A DNA stretch of 64,000 bases from Alphaproteobacteria bacterium (GTDB taxonomy: Bacteria; Pseudomonadota; Alphaproteobacteria; Puniceispirillales; UBA1172), in contig JADHOM010000002.1 in assembly GCA_016778985.1 (NCBI GenBank), positions 60,987 through 124,986 of the forward strand, read 5' to 3'. Of this stretch, positions 7,780-16,935 are shown in pieces (positions within the stretch are counted from its first letter, which is position 1; each line of letters starts with the position of its first letter). Under the pieces are notes generated by a model. It was not told the origin of the DNA, did not search any database, and worked only from the letters and a program-made list of their open reading frames with translations. The position numbers and the translations under genes were made by a program.

Positions 7780-8277
7780 ATGTATGCTGTGGTAAAAACA
7801 GGTGGTAAGCAATATAAAGTTGCCAAAGACGACAAGATCGTTGTTGATCGACTAGAAGCAGAAGCCGGTGAAAATCTGGTTCTTGATCAGGTTCTGATGG
7901 TCGCTAATGGTGATCAGGTCAATGTTGGCTCACCCATAGTTAAAGATGCGGTTGTTGGCGCAACTGTCCTGCGTCATACACGCGGTGACAAGATCATGGT
8001 ATTCCGCCGCAAGCGCCGGAAAAACTTTCGCCGGATCAGAGGTCATCGTCAAGATTTGACGCTATTGCAAATCACTGATATTGCGCCTGATGGAAAGCTA
8101 AAAGTGGCTAAGCCAGCCGCTAAAACGGCGACTAAGACTGATGATAAGCCAGCGGCAAAAAAGGCCGAAGCCAAGGCGCCAGCAGCGAAGAAAGCCGAAG
8201 CTAAGGCACCAGTGAAAAAGCCAGCGGCTAAAACAACAGCAAAGAAAGCAACAACTAGCAAAGCTAAAGATGCATAA
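7780..8277 (+). CDS. rplU: Large-subunit ribosomal protein bL21 with basic C-terminal tail
   Basis: The first ~100 residues are a normal bL21, starting MYAVVKTGGKQYKV and containing KIMVFRRKRRKNFRRIRGHR. It binds 23S rRNA. A tail of about 65 residues follows, made of Lys/Ala/Pro repeats such as AKKAEAKAP. Longer L21 proteins with such tails occur in alphaproteobacteria. I place the start at the ATG that gives MYAVV; an in-frame ATG two codons earlier (7774) is equally possible, and GGA at 7768 serves either. It forms an operon with rpmA 35 bp downstream. Confidence 0.97.
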   Translation: MYAVVKTGGKQYKVAKDDKIVVDRLEAEAGENLVLDQVLMVANGDQVNVGSPIVKDAVVGATVLRHTRGDKIMVFRRKRRKNFRRIRGHRQDLTLLQITDIAPDGKLKVAKPAAKTATKTDDKPAAKKAEAKAPAAKKAEAKAPVKKPAAKTTAKKATTSKAKDA

Positions 8278-8312
8278 GGCTAAAGACTAGCGATTAGAGA
8301 AGGAATAATACG

Positions 8313-8582
8313 ATGGCACATAAAAAAGCAGGTGGTAGTTCCCGTAATGGACGCGATTCCGCCGGTCGTCGCCTCGGCGTTAAGAAATTTGGTGGTGAAG
8401 TCGTCATCCCTGGCAACATTATCGTTCGTCAGCGTGGAACGAAGTTCCATCCAGGCAACAATGTTGGTATCGGTAAGGACCACACCCTATTTGCATTGAC
8501 CGATGGCAAAGTGGCATTCACTCGCAAAGCCGGCGGCAGAACATTTGCTAATGTTGTCCCGCATGCTGAGGCCGCTGAGTAA
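8313..8582 (+). CDS. rpmA: Large-subunit ribosomal protein bL27
   Basis: An 89-residue bL27 with the standard N-terminus [23 protein letters not shown], whose tail reaches the peptidyl transferase centre, and the core [13 protein letters not shown] and FALTDGKV. An AAGGA ribosome-binding site lies 9 bases before the ATG. It follows rplU and is closed by an intrinsic terminator at 8614-8650. Confidence 0.98.
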   Translation: MAHKKAGGSSRNGRDSAGRRLGVKKFGGEVVIPGNIIVRQRGTKFHPGNNVGIGKDHTLFALTDGKVAFTRKAGGRTFANVVPHAEAAE

Positions 8583-8613
8583 ACTCACTTCCCGGTCATC
8601 GTCACGAATTGCG

Positions 8614-8650
8614 GCGCATCCTCAGATGATCGGGGGTGCGCTTTTCTTTT
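8614..8650 (+). terminator. Intrinsic terminator after rpmA
   Basis: Stem GCGCATCC (8614-8621) pairs with GGGTGCGC (8634-8641) with one G-U pair and a 12-base loop, followed at once by TTTTCTTTT. It separates the ribosomal pair from obgE. It also covers a GTG at 8636 that would otherwise be a candidate obgE start. Confidence 0.85.
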
Positions 8651-8659
8651 GAGAGCAAT

Positions 8660-9697
8660 ATGAAATTTCTTGATCAGGCTAAAATCTTTATTCAAAGCGG
8701 CAATGGCGGCCCCGGCTCTGTCAGTTTCCGCAGGGAAGCGCATGTGCCGCGGGGTGGGCCTGATGGGGGTGACGGCGGCCGTGGCGGCAGCGTGCTTGCC
8801 GAATGTGTCGATGGCTTGAACACGTTGATTGACTATCGCTATCAACAGCATTTTAAGGCGCAATCGGGACGTCCGGGGGCTGGCCGCAATAAAAATGGCC
8901 CTAGCGGTGAAGATATTACGCTCAAGTTACCCGTTGGCACCCAAATCCTTAATGAAGATAATGATATGGTGATTGCCGATTTAACTAAAGTTGGCCAGCA
9001 AATTGTGCTGGCGAGAGGCGGTGATGGGGGGCGCGGAAATGCGTCCTTCAAGTCATCTGTCAATCAAGCCCCGCGACGTCATGAAACTGGCTTTCCCGGA
9101 CAGGAAATGTGGGTCTGGTTGCGCTTAAAGCTAATCGCTGATGCGGGTTTGCTAGGCATGCCTAATGCCGGTAAATCAACGTTTTTATCTGCTGTTTCGG
9201 CAGCAAAACCGAAAATTGCCGATTACCCTTTCACCACCTTGCATCCGGGGTTAGGCGTTGTGCGCAATGATCAGCGTGAGTTTGTTTTAGCCGATATTCC
9301 GGGTCTGGTTGAGGGCGCTCATCAAGGCATTGGTCTCGGCCACCGCTTTCTTGGTCATGTCGAACGCTGTCGGGTCTTATTGCATCTGGTTGATGCGACT
9401 GCCGAACAGCCTGTTGAAAATTGGCGCATTATCCGCAATGAGCTAGCGGCTTATGATGCTGGTCTGGCTGGCCGCCAAGAGATTACTGCAATATCAAAAG
9501 CTGATGCCTGTGATCATAGCCGCTTGGCAGAAATTAAGGCGGCACTTGAACATGCTGGCGCTAGCCATGTTGTCATGCTGTCCTCAGTGACAGGGTCTGG
9601 CGTGAGCGATGTGTTAAGGCTATTGCAACAAGAAATTGATCAAGACCACGCCGCCGAAATTACCGCTAAGAGTGAGCCTGAGCCATGGCAACCCTAA
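8660..9697 (+). CDS. obgE: GTPase Obg (CgtA)
   Basis: A 345-residue ribosome-assembly and stringent-response GTPase. The glycine-rich Obg fold spans residues 1-~158 ([27 protein letters not shown]). The G domain follows with GMPNAGKST (G1), [10 protein letters not shown] (G2), [16 protein letters not shown] (G3), SKAD (G4) and SSVTGSG (G5). The start at 8660 (MKFLDQAK) has GAGAG just upstream and matches the family N-terminus. The in-frame GTG at 8636 lies inside the rpmA terminator and is unlikely. Its 3' end overlaps proB by 13 bases, so obgE-proB-proA-nadD looks like one operon. Confidence 0.97.
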   Translation: MKFLDQAKIFIQSGNGGPGSVSFRREAHVPRGGPDGGDGGRGGSVLAECVDGLNTLIDYRYQQHFKAQSGRPGAGRNKNGPSGEDITLKLPVGTQILNEDNDMVIADLTKVGQQIVLARGGDGGRGNASFKSSVNQAPRRHETGFPGQEMWVWLRLKLIADAGLLGMPNAGKSTFLSAVSAAKPKIADYPFTTLHPGLGVVRNDQREFVLADIPGLVEGAHQGIGLGHRFLGHVERCRVLLHLVDATAEQPVENWRIIRNELAAYDAGLAGRQEITAISKADACDHSRLAEIKAALEHAGASHVVMLSSVTGSGVSDVLRLLQQEIDQDHAAEITAKSEPEPWQP

Positions 9698-10821
9698 CCT
9701 ATTTACCCGCCGCACGGCGAATTGTTGTTAAGGTTGGGTCAGCATTACTTGTTGATGGGGATGGTCGCCTGCGTGATCAATGGCTTGATAGCCTAGCGCA
9801 AGACTTGGCCAAACTAAAAACCCTTGGATATGATATTGTTATCGTGTCGTCAGGGGCGATTGCGCTTGGCCGAGGCAGGATAGTTGATGCCAAGGCAAGG
9901 CTTAATCTTGCCGAAAAGCAAGCCGCCGCCGCCATTGGCCAGATCAGGCTTAATGCCGAATGGCAACAGGCCATGGCCAAGTATAACATCACCACGGCAC
10001 AAATCCTCTTATCCCCTGATGATACGGAAACACGGCGTAAACATCTCAATGCTCGGGCCACCTTGGTCACATTGCTTGAACATCATATTGTTCCTGTGGT
10101 GAATGAAAATGATACCGTTACAACCGCTGAGATACGTTATGGCGATAATGACCGTCTCGCCGCCAGAGTCGCGCAAATGATTAGTGCTGATGCATTGATA
10201 TTATTATCAGATGTTGACGGGCTTTATTCTGGCGACCCGAAGATTGATGAAGCCGCCAAACATATCCCCGAGATTAAGCAAATCACGGCTGATATTATGG
10301 CTATGGCAGGGCCAGCACGGCATGTCTTTTCCAGTGGTGGCATGATCACTAAGCTAGAGGCAGCGCGCATCGCAACAAGCGCAGGTTGCCATATGGCAAT
10401 CTGTCATGGCACCGCCATGCACCCTATTCAGCGGCTATATGATGGCGGCTTAGCAACTTGGTTTCAGGCCAGTAGCCGCCCCCTCCAAGCTCGCAAAACT
10501 TGGATTGATGGCGGCTTAACCCCGAAAGGTGTAATCATGGTGGATAACGGAGCTAGCCAAGCCCTCACGCGCAGCAAAAGCCTGCTTGCCGCAGGTATTA
10601 CCAGTGTCAAAGGTACGTTTGATAAAGGTGATCTAGTCGCTATCACTGATCCAGCCAATGTCACTATTGCACGTGGGCTGACCCGATATAGCGCCCATGA
10701 TATCAACCTGATCAAAGGCCATAATAGCGGTGAAATTGAAACGATCTTAGGCTATCGTGATCATGATGAGGTTATCCATGCCGATGATCTGGTATTAGAT
10801 GCAACCGCAAAAAAGGCCTGA
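9685..10821 (+). CDS. proB: Glutamate 5-kinase with PUA domain
   Basis: A 378-residue enzyme for the first step of proline synthesis, ATP + L-glutamate to gamma-glutamyl phosphate. The amino-acid kinase domain has [14 protein letters not shown] near the N-terminus, [20 protein letters not shown] and [13 protein letters not shown]. The C-terminal PUA domain (about 275-365) contains [15 protein letters not shown] and KGDLVAI. It is translationally coupled to obgE by overlap, with proA 18 bp downstream. The obgE-proB-proA order is common in alphaproteobacteria. Confidence 0.97.
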   Translation: MATLTYLPAARRIVVKVGSALLVDGDGRLRDQWLDSLAQDLAKLKTLGYDIVIVSSGAIALGRGRIVDAKARLNLAEKQAAAAIGQIRLNAEWQQAMAKYNITTAQILLSPDDTETRRKHLNARATLVTLLEHHIVPVVNENDTVTTAEIRYGDNDRLAARVAQMISADALILLSDVDGLYSGDPKIDEAAKHIPEIKQITADIMAMAGPARHVFSSGGMITKLEAARIATSAGCHMAICHGTAMHPIQRLYDGGLATWFQASSRPLQARKTWIDGGLTPKGVIMVDNGASQALTRSKSLLAAGITSVKGTFDKGDLVAITDPANVTIARGLTRYSAHDINLIKGHNSGEIETILGYRDHDEVIHADDLVLDATAKKA

Positions 10822-10839
10822 AATAAGGACAGATGAACT

Positions 10840-12129
10840 ATGACAGAACATGACGCCAAGGCTACCGCCAAAACTGACGCCAAAGCCACTATGGCGCTGC
10901 TTACTGATCACGCGCATCAGGCCAGACAGCATATGTATCAAGCCACCATTGATCAGCGTAATAAAGCGCTATTATCGGCGGCAAGGCATATCCAAGCGCA
11001 TATGGCTGAATTGCTGGTGGCGAATAGAGCAGACGTTGATAAAGCCAAAACAGACAAACTGACGGCGGCATACATAGATCGGCTAACCCTGACCGAGGAG
11101 CGTATTCAGGGCATGATCAATGCCTTGCATGACATAGCTGAGCTTGATGATCCGGTGGGGGTTGAACTGGCACGCTGGACTCGGCCAAATGGACTAGATA
11201 TCAGCCGTATCAGCACACCACTTGGGGTTTTGGGTGTCATTTTCGAAGCGCGCCCAAATGTTACTGTTGATGCCGCGGCACTGGCCATTAAATCGGCTAA
11301 TTGCGTGATATTGCGCGGCGGTAGCAGCTCGATAAACAGCGCTGTTTTGCTTGGCGATATGATGCGCCATGGCTTGCGTGAGGCTGGCCTTCCCGAAGAT
11401 GCTGTGCAGGTGATTAAAGATGTTGATCGGGCGTTGGTTGGTGCCATGCTAACGGCGCAAGGCGGCATCGATGTCATTGTTCCGCGTGGCGGCAGATCAT
11501 TGGTTGAACGTGTTCAGGCAGAGGCTAAAATCCCTGTTTTTGCCCATCTGGAAGGGATTTGTCATATCTATGTTCACGCGGATGCTGATCCCGAATTAGC
11601 CAAATCTATTGTTGTTAATGCCAAGATGCGGCGACCGGGGATTTGCGGCGCGGCGGAAACATTGCTGATTGATAAAGCCGTCATTAACAGCATATGGCCA
11701 GATATTGCAGCCGCCTTGCGTGATACCGGGTGCCAAATCCGTGGTGATGAGGCGACACGAGCCGTTTGTCCATGGATTAATGCCGCCACCAAGGATGATT
11801 TCGGACATGAGTTTTTAGATGCTATTATTGCCGTTAAGGCAGTTGATCATGTCGATGATGCCATTGCCCATATCCGCCAGCATGGCAGTGATCATACCGA
11901 ATCTATTCTGACTGCTGATCAGGATATTGCCGAATATTTTGTCCGCCAGATTGATTCGTCCATTGTCATGATAAACGCCTCCACGCAATTTGCTGATGGT
12001 GGTGAGTTTGGGATGGGGGCTGAACTTGGCATAGCCACAGGCCGTATTCACGCGCGCGGGCCTGTTAGCATAGAGCAGCTAACCTGCTTCAAATATATTG
12101 TTAGAGGCAATGGACAAACGCGGCCATGA
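10840..12129 (+). CDS. proA: Gamma-glutamyl phosphate reductase
   Basis: A 429-residue NADPH-dependent enzyme of the aldehyde dehydrogenase superfamily that makes glutamate-5-semialdehyde from the ProB product. Visible are GVIFEARPNVTVDAAAL, LRGGSS, VIVPRGGRSLV, the catalytic-Cys segment RRPGICGAAETLL (about 267-279) and GGEFGMGAELGIATGR near the C-terminus. The N-terminus carries an extra Lys/Ala/Thr-rich stretch (AKATAKTDAKATMA). The stop overlaps the nadD start as ATGA. Confidence 0.97.
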   Translation: MTEHDAKATAKTDAKATMALLTDHAHQARQHMYQATIDQRNKALLSAARHIQAHMAELLVANRADVDKAKTDKLTAAYIDRLTLTEERIQGMINALHDIAELDDPVGVELARWTRPNGLDISRISTPLGVLGVIFEARPNVTVDAAALAIKSANCVILRGGSSSINSAVLLGDMMRHGLREAGLPEDAVQVIKDVDRALVGAMLTAQGGIDVIVPRGGRSLVERVQAEAKIPVFAHLEGICHIYVHADADPELAKSIVVNAKMRRPGICGAAETLLIDKAVINSIWPDIAAALRDTGCQIRGDEATRAVCPWINAATKDDFGHEFLDAIIAVKAVDHVDDAIAHIRQHGSDHTESILTADQDIAEYFVRQIDSSIVMINASTQFADGGEFGMGAELGIATGRIHARGPVSIEQLTCFKYIVRGNGQTRP

Positions 12130-12821
12130 GTACACCATCAAGTACACCATCAAGCACGCCCACAAGCACGGCCACTAGCAACCTCATGAGCATGCAGAGG
12201 CGTTATACGCTATTGGCTCAATTGCGCTCCAGACGGCATGGCCATATTGGTCTGTTGGGGGGATCGTTTAATCCTGCCCATCAAGGCCACGCCCATATTG
12301 CTGATATCGCGATGGCGCATGTGCAACTGGATCAAATTATCTGGCTGGTCAGCCCTCAAAACCCCCTCAAATCAGCGGATGGTATGGCGCCATTTGCCAC
12401 TCGCTTAGCGAGCGCCCAAGCCGTGGCCAAGCAATGCCGACATTCCGCGCAAATGCATGTTAGTGCTTTTGAGCAAGTGGCAGATTTGCGTTTCACTGCA
12501 GATACCGTTCGTTTTCTGGCCACTACATGCTCACATATCACCTTCTATTGGCTTATGGGTGCTGATAATCTGGCGCAGTTTCATCAATGGTATAGACCGC
12601 AGCAGATTCTCCATCTTGCGCGGCCTGTTGTGATCAATCGGCCAGGCTATCAGGCAGCGGCGTTGGCAAGCCCAATTGCCCAGCGCATGACAAGGCTGCC
12701 AGCGCGGCGATTGAGACATAAACGCCGCCCAGCGCGACGCCAAAATCGACCATATTGGAGCTTTATTCAAGCACAGCTCATCGCACTTTCAGCGACTGAA
12801 ATTAGAACATCAATTCATTAA
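12126..12821 (+). CDS. nadD: Nicotinate-nucleotide adenylyltransferase
   Basis: This enzyme makes deamido-NAD from nicotinate mononucleotide and ATP. The nucleotidyltransferase signature GLLGGSFNPAHQGHAHIA is at ~38-55, followed by WLVSPQNPLK, FYWLMGADNLAQFHQW and the closing SATEIRTSI. As called (ATGA overlap with proA) it has 231 residues and begins with a low-complexity Ser/Thr/Pro stretch encoded partly by a 12-bp tandem duplication (12129-12152). Translation could instead start at ATG 12186 or 12192, which would remove that stretch. The motif-bearing core is not affected. Confidence 0.95.
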   Translation: MSTPSSTPSSTPTSTATSNLMSMQRRYTLLAQLRSRRHGHIGLLGGSFNPAHQGHAHIADIAMAHVQLDQIIWLVSPQNPLKSADGMAPFATRLASAQAVAKQCRHSAQMHVSAFEQVADLRFTADTVRFLATTCSHITFYWLMGADNLAQFHQWYRPQQILHLARPVVINRPGYQAAALASPIAQRMTRLPARRLRHKRRPARRQNRPYWSFIQAQLIALSATEIRTSIH

Positions 12822-12918
12822 GTTGAAACATATTGTGATTATCTTTTTTAATAAATATTGGCAATTCATCATATCTGTCTTATCTTAGGTCTAAGACATG
12901 ACGGATATGTTAAACATG

Positions 12919-12933
12919 AAGGAGTAGCCCATT
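12919..12933 (+). promoter_or_regulatory. Ribosome-binding site that sets the ATT start of rsfS
   Basis: AAGGAG at 12919-12924, six bases, then ATT at 12931-12933. It is the only good Shine-Dalgarno sequence in the region, and the in-frame stop just before ATT leaves no other upstream start except CCC. An imperfect inverted repeat with arms GTCTTA (12877-12882) and TAAGAC (12892-12897) lies upstream. Confidence 0.75.
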
Positions 12934-13323
12934 TCCGATCATCACATACCAGACAGTGATCATCTGCTTCAGATGATATTGTCTTCATTAGACGCTGATA
13001 AAGCGATTGATCTTCTTTCCATACCACTTGCCGGTAAATCCTCAATTGCAGATTATATGGTAATTGCCTCGGGTACGTCCTCACGGCAGCTCATGGCTAT
13101 GGCTGACCATCTGGGAAAAACCTTGAAAGCAAGCGGTATCAAAAGCAGCGGCACCGAAGGAGCTCAGCAAGGCGACTGGATTCTCATTGATGCAGGCGAT
13201 GTCATTGTCCATTTGTTCCGGCCTGAAGTCAGGGATTTTTATCAGTTAGAAAAAATGTGGCTGGAGCCGAATAGCAGTCATTCCATAGTCGATGACAATA
13301 CCAATCAAACGGCTAGCATTTAA
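12931..13323 (+). CDS. rsfS: Ribosomal silencing factor RsfS, predicted ATT start
   Basis: RsfS binds uL14 and blocks subunit joining when nutrients are scarce. The core LLQMILSSLDADKAIDLL, GKSSIADYMVIASGTSSRQL, EGAQQGDWILIDAGDVIVHLF and FYQLEKMW is a clear match. The first ATG (12973) has no ribosome-binding site and cuts the conserved first helix. The frame is closed by TAG at 12925-12927. ATT at 12931 lies six bases after a perfect AAGGAG (12919-12924), so I call ATT as the start, giving 130 residues. It stands 109 bp from nadD and 29 bp before rlmH. Confidence 0.88.
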   Translation: MSDHHIPDSDHLLQMILSSLDADKAIDLLSIPLAGKSSIADYMVIASGTSSRQLMAMADHLGKTLKASGIKSSGTEGAQQGDWILIDAGDVIVHLFRPEVRDFYQLEKMWLEPNSSHSIVDDNTNQTASI

Positions 13324-13352
13324 TGCACCAGCATATTGATGCAGGATAGATA

Positions 13353-13808
13353 ATGCGATTAAGTATCGCCGCTATTGGTAAAGCCGGACAATCTCCTGAA
13401 AAAGCCTTGGTTGAGCGGTATTTCAGCCGTCTGCCTTATCAAGGCGCTATAATCGAACGTGACAGCTCAAAACTATCGGGAATAGCTGGCAAGCGTGATG
13501 AGGGTAAGCGGCTTTTATCGGTATTACCTGATGGCTGCAAATTGATTGTACTGGATGAAAACGGGGTGAACTTTAGCTCGGTGCAATGGGCAGATCAGAT
13601 TTCTAACTGGCGCGATTCCGGCACCAGAGATGCTGTATTTGCGATTGGCGGTGCCGATGGTCATAGCGATGAGGTGCTGGCAGCAGCGGATAAAACATTT
13701 GCCTTTGGGGCGCAGACATGGCCGCATATGTTGGTCAGAGCCATGCTGGCAGAACAACTATATCGGGCAGAAATGATACTGGCACGCCACCCTTATCATC
13801 ATGCGTAA
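13353..13808 (+). CDS. rlmH: 23S rRNA pseudouridine(1915) N3-methyltransferase RlmH
   Basis: A 151-residue SPOUT methyltransferase that modifies helix 69 of 23S rRNA in assembled 70S ribosomes. Family marks are KLIVLDENGVNFSS, FAIGGADGHSDEV (SAM-binding loop) and the C-terminal WPHMLVRAMLAEQLYRAEMI followed by HPYHH. The rsfS-rlmH pair is widely conserved. It is probably co-transcribed with rsfS. Confidence 0.97.
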   Translation: MRLSIAAIGKAGQSPEKALVERYFSRLPYQGAIIERDSSKLSGIAGKRDEGKRLLSVLPDGCKLIVLDENGVNFSSVQWADQISNWRDSGTRDAVFAIGGADGHSDEVLAAADKTFAFGAQTWPHMLVRAMLAEQLYRAEMILARHPYHHA

Positions 13809-13911
13809 TCGCCATAGATCGACCAACCAAGAAGCCAGTCAAGGAACTGTCAAAGGAGCTGGCCAATCGCGCTGGCTTTGCAAATTAGCCGTGATTGGCG
13901 TATAAAACATC

Positions 13912-15459
13912 ATGACGTCTTCAGCATCTGCATCATCAAAACGGCCTGTTGTGCTGGCTATCATGGATGGTCTCGGCCATCGTGAGGATAGCCATTATAA
14001 TGCTGTCAAACTGGCGGCGACACCTGTTCTTGATCGTCTTGATCGGACTGTGCCGAAAGCGTTTCTGGAGGCATCTGAAGCCGCGGTTGGGTTACCCGCT
14101 GGACAAGTTGGCAATTCAGAGGTTGGTCATATGACCATCGGTGCCGGCCGAATATTAAAGCAAGATTTGGTGCGAATTCATGAGGCGATAGCAAAAGACA
14201 GCTTCAAAACCAGCCCTATTCTCGATCAGATGGCAGCAACATGCCATAACAATTCAGCCGCTGTTCATATTCTCGGCATGGCGTCCGAAGGCGGCGTCCA
14301 TAGTCATTCAAGCCATATCCTAGCCCTAGCCCAAGCCATGCGCGACCGCAATATTGCGGTCTGGCTTCATCTTTTTACTGATGGCAGGGATACCGTGCCA
14401 GGTGGCGCTATCAAGCATTTTCAGCAGTTTCTTAATCAATGCCCAGAGGGCGTCAGAATAGCCACAGTAACAGGTCGATATTATGCTATGGATAGAGATC
14501 ACCGTTGGCAGAGGACTAGCCTTGCTGTGGATGCAATTGCTTATGCTAAAGCCGATTATCATCATGATGATGCGCTTGCTGCTATAGCGGCGGGCTATGC
14601 AAGGGGTGATAGTGATGAGTTTTTTCACCCCTCGGTGATTGGCGACTATCAAGGTATTGGCAATGGGGATGGCATTATCATGGCAAACTTCCGTGCTGAT
14701 CGGGTGCGGCAATTGCTGGGCGGCTTATTGTTCAGTGATACCCCTGTCAGAGCGCCATTGCCGGAAGGAACCATCAGTACTAGCGTTGCCATGTCTTCCT
14801 ATTCCGATCAGCTAGATGCTGTTAGTAATATTTTATTTCCGCCCCACTCACTTACCCAGACACTTGGTGATGTTGTTGCGGCAGCTGGATTATGCCAGTT
14901 AAGGCTTGCCGAAACCGAAAAATACCCGCATGTAACCTTCTTTTTAAACGGCGGTGATGAAACCCCGCAAGACGGTGAGGATAGATGCCTTATCCCCTCA
15001 CCACAAGTCGCCACCTATGATTTACAACCTGAAATGAGCGCTAGTCAGGTGCTTTCGGCTCTCCTTGATGCTATCAATACGACTAGCCATGACCTGATCA
15101 TTGTCAATTTTGCTAATCCCGACATGGTTGGGCATACAGGTGATCTGAACGCCGCGATAAAAGCGGTTGAGACGGTTGATAATGCGCTAGATGCTGTGCT
15201 TTCCGCCTTAGATGCTTGTGGCGGCTTCATGTTACTGACAGCTGATCATGGCAATTGTGAACAGATGTGGGATAAAGATAGTGATAGCCCGCACACCGCG
15301 CATACCACTAATCTGGTTCCAATATACTGGATTGGTGCCCCTGATGGTGGGCAATTGCGTGATGGCGGATTGAGCGATTTAGCGCCGTCATTACTTGAAT
15401 TATTAGGGATACCTATCCCCATAGAAATGACCGGGAAATCGTTATTAGTGCGCAATTAA
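13912..15459 (+). CDS. gpmI: 2,3-bisphosphoglycerate-independent phosphoglycerate mutase
   Basis: A 515-residue alkaline-phosphatase-fold enzyme that interconverts 3- and 2-phosphoglycerate using two Mn2+ ions. MDGLGHRED carries the first metal Asp, and GNSEVGHMTIGAGR carries the phosphorylated Ser (Ser69). Further marks are HSHSSHI, HLFTDGRDT, NFRADRVRQL, NFANPDMVGHTG and LTADHGNCEQM. The start lacks a strong ribosome-binding site. In many alphaproteobacteria an M23 peptidase (EnvC-like) gene lies beside gpmI and ctpA; here it is absent. Confidence 0.97.
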   Translation: MTSSASASSKRPVVLAIMDGLGHREDSHYNAVKLAATPVLDRLDRTVPKAFLEASEAAVGLPAGQVGNSEVGHMTIGAGRILKQDLVRIHEAIAKDSFKTSPILDQMAATCHNNSAAVHILGMASEGGVHSHSSHILALAQAMRDRNIAVWLHLFTDGRDTVPGGAIKHFQQFLNQCPEGVRIATVTGRYYAMDRDHRWQRTSLAVDAIAYAKADYHHDDALAAIAAGYARGDSDEFFHPSVIGDYQGIGNGDGIIMANFRADRVRQLLGGLLFSDTPVRAPLPEGTISTSVAMSSYSDQLDAVSNILFPPHSLTQTLGDVVAAAGLCQLRLAETEKYPHVTFFLNGGDETPQDGEDRCLIPSPQVATYDLQPEMSASQVLSALLDAINTTSHDLIIVNFANPDMVGHTGDLNAAIKAVETVDNALDAVLSALDACGGFMLLTADHGNCEQMWDKDSDSPHTAHTTNLVPIYWIGAPDGGQLRDGGLSDLAPSLLELLGIPIPIEMTGKSLLVRN

Positions 15460-15498
15460 TATTTTCCTGTCTTGATCTTGCCATCTTCTAGGGGCAAC

Positions 15499-16935
15499 AT
15501 GTTAGATAAGTTTACCTTTTTTAGTCTGGACGTAATACATATGAATGCAAACCCTCATACATCCCCGTTATCTGATAAGTCATCTCATACCGCATTTAGA
15601 CGTTATATTTTTATGACGCTCATGGGCATTATTCTGATGATCGGGGTTGTTATTGCGATTTCCACGCCATCAAATAGCCAGACATCACGCGATCAAGTCT
15701 ATAAGGATTTGTCACTTTTTGGAGAAGTCTTTGAAAGTATTCGTGAAAACTATGTAGAGCCTGTTGATGACACGGATTTAATCCACTCAGCAATTAATGG
15801 TATGCTGACCTCACTTGATCCTCATTCGAGCTTTCTTACGGCTGAAGATTTTGATCAGATGCAAGAACGGACGCGCGGCGAGTTTGGCGGTTTAGGCATT
15901 GAGATTACGATGGAAGAAGGTTTTGTCAAAGTTGTCTCACCTATTGACGATACCCCTGCTGCTAGGGCTGGCATCATATCTGGTGACCTGATTATTGGCA
16001 TTGACGGCCAAAATGTGCTGGGGATGACATTGCGTGAAGCTGTTGATCTGATGCGGGGAGAAATAGGAAGCGAGATTACCGTTACCATTAAGCGGGGTGA
16101 GAACACACCATTTGATGTGACATTAGAACGTGATGTTATCAAAATGCGCAGCGTCCGCTATGAAAGCTATGGCCATGTCGGATATATCCGCATTACCAAT
16201 TTTACCGAACAGACAACCCCTGGCTTGCTTAGTGCTATGGCAGATTTGCGTGGGCAACATGGTAAAAACCTCATTGGCGTTGTGCTTGATTTACGCAACA
16301 ACCCTGGTGGTTTGCTAAGTGAGGCTATATCTGTCACCGATGCGTTTTTGGAACAGGGCGAGATTGTCTCAACGCGTGGCCGTAATGATAGCTCAGCGTC
16401 GCGGTATTTTGCACGTGCTGGCGATATTGCTGAAGGAATCCCTATTGTTGTGCTGATTAACTCTGGTTCAGCATCAGCCTCTGAGATTGTTGCAGGCGCG
16501 TTAAAAGATCATGAGCGGGCCTTAATCATGGGCACAAGATCATTTGGCAAAGGGTCTGTCCAAAGCGTTATTCCAATTGGCGCAGATGCCGCCATGCGAA
16601 TAACGACAGCGCGCTATTACACACCTTCTGGCGTCTCCATTCAAGGCACTGGCATCACCCCAGATATCATTGTTGAGCTGGCTATTGTCGAAAATGTTGA
16701 TGATGGGGCGTTCCGTGAAGAAGACCTGAAAGGGTCATTAGAGAATCAAAATGCTTCTGAAACTGATACTGATACCGATGCCGGGGCCAATACAAATCAG
16801 GGCGCTAATCAAGGTGCTAATCAGGCTGACAATGAGGCTGATAATAGTGATGAGATCGCGATTAGAGATTATCAGCTGGCTCGAGCGGTTGATCTGCTCA
16901 ATGGGCTGCGCGTCTTCAAAGGAGTGCTGCAGTGA
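15499..16935 (+). CDS. ctpA: C-terminal processing peptidase CtpA (S41A)
   Basis: A periplasmic serine protease anchored by an N-terminal membrane segment (YIFMTLMGIILMIGVVIAI). Domains in order are a helical region with GMLTSLDPHSSFL, PDZ (GGLGIEITM... AARAGIISGDLIIGIDG), and the S41 core with the catalytic Ser in NSGSASASEIVAGAL and Lys in SFGKGSVQ. A linker near the C-terminus is low-complexity, rich in Asp, Asn, Thr and Gln, with degenerate NQGA repeats. I chose ATG 15499 because AGGGG precedes it. TTG 15472 or ATG 15541 are alternatives that do not change the mature domains. It overlaps rppH. Confidence 0.95.
   Translation: MLDKFTFFSLDVIHMNANPHTSPLSDKSSHTAFRRYIFMTLMGIILMIGVVIAISTPSNSQTSRDQVYKDLSLFGEVFESIRENYVEPVDDTDLIHSAINGMLTSLDPHSSFLTAEDFDQMQERTRGEFGGLGIEITMEEGFVKVVSPIDDTPAARAGIISGDLIIGIDGQNVLGMTLREAVDLMRGEIGSEITVTIKRGENTPFDVTLERDVIKMRSVRYESYGHVGYIRITNFTEQTTPGLLSAMADLRGQHGKNLIGVVLDLRNNPGGLLSEAISVTDAFLEQGEIVSTRGRNDSSASRYFARAGDIAEGIPIVVLINSGSASASEIVAGALKDHERALIMGTRSFGKGSVQSVIPIGADAAMRITTARYYTPSGVSIQGTGITPDIIVELAIVENVDDGAFREEDLKGSLENQNASETDTDTDAGANTNQGANQGANQADNEADNSDEIAIRDYQLARAVDLLNGLRVFKGVLQ

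Noticed and set aside
8636..8662. GTG at 8636 as the obgE start
   Set aside because: It sits in the right arm of the rpmA terminator and has no ribosome-binding site; ATG 8660 matches the family N-terminus and has GAGAG upstream.
12481..12770. Open frames opposite nadD and other housekeeping genes
   Set aside because: They show no independent motifs or start signals and lie wholly inside confidently identified genes on the other strand.
13801..13905. 34-codon ORF between rlmH and gpmI (MRNRHRSTNQEASQG...)
   Set aside because: It overlaps the rlmH stop, lacks a ribosome-binding site and has no recognisable feature; too weak to call.
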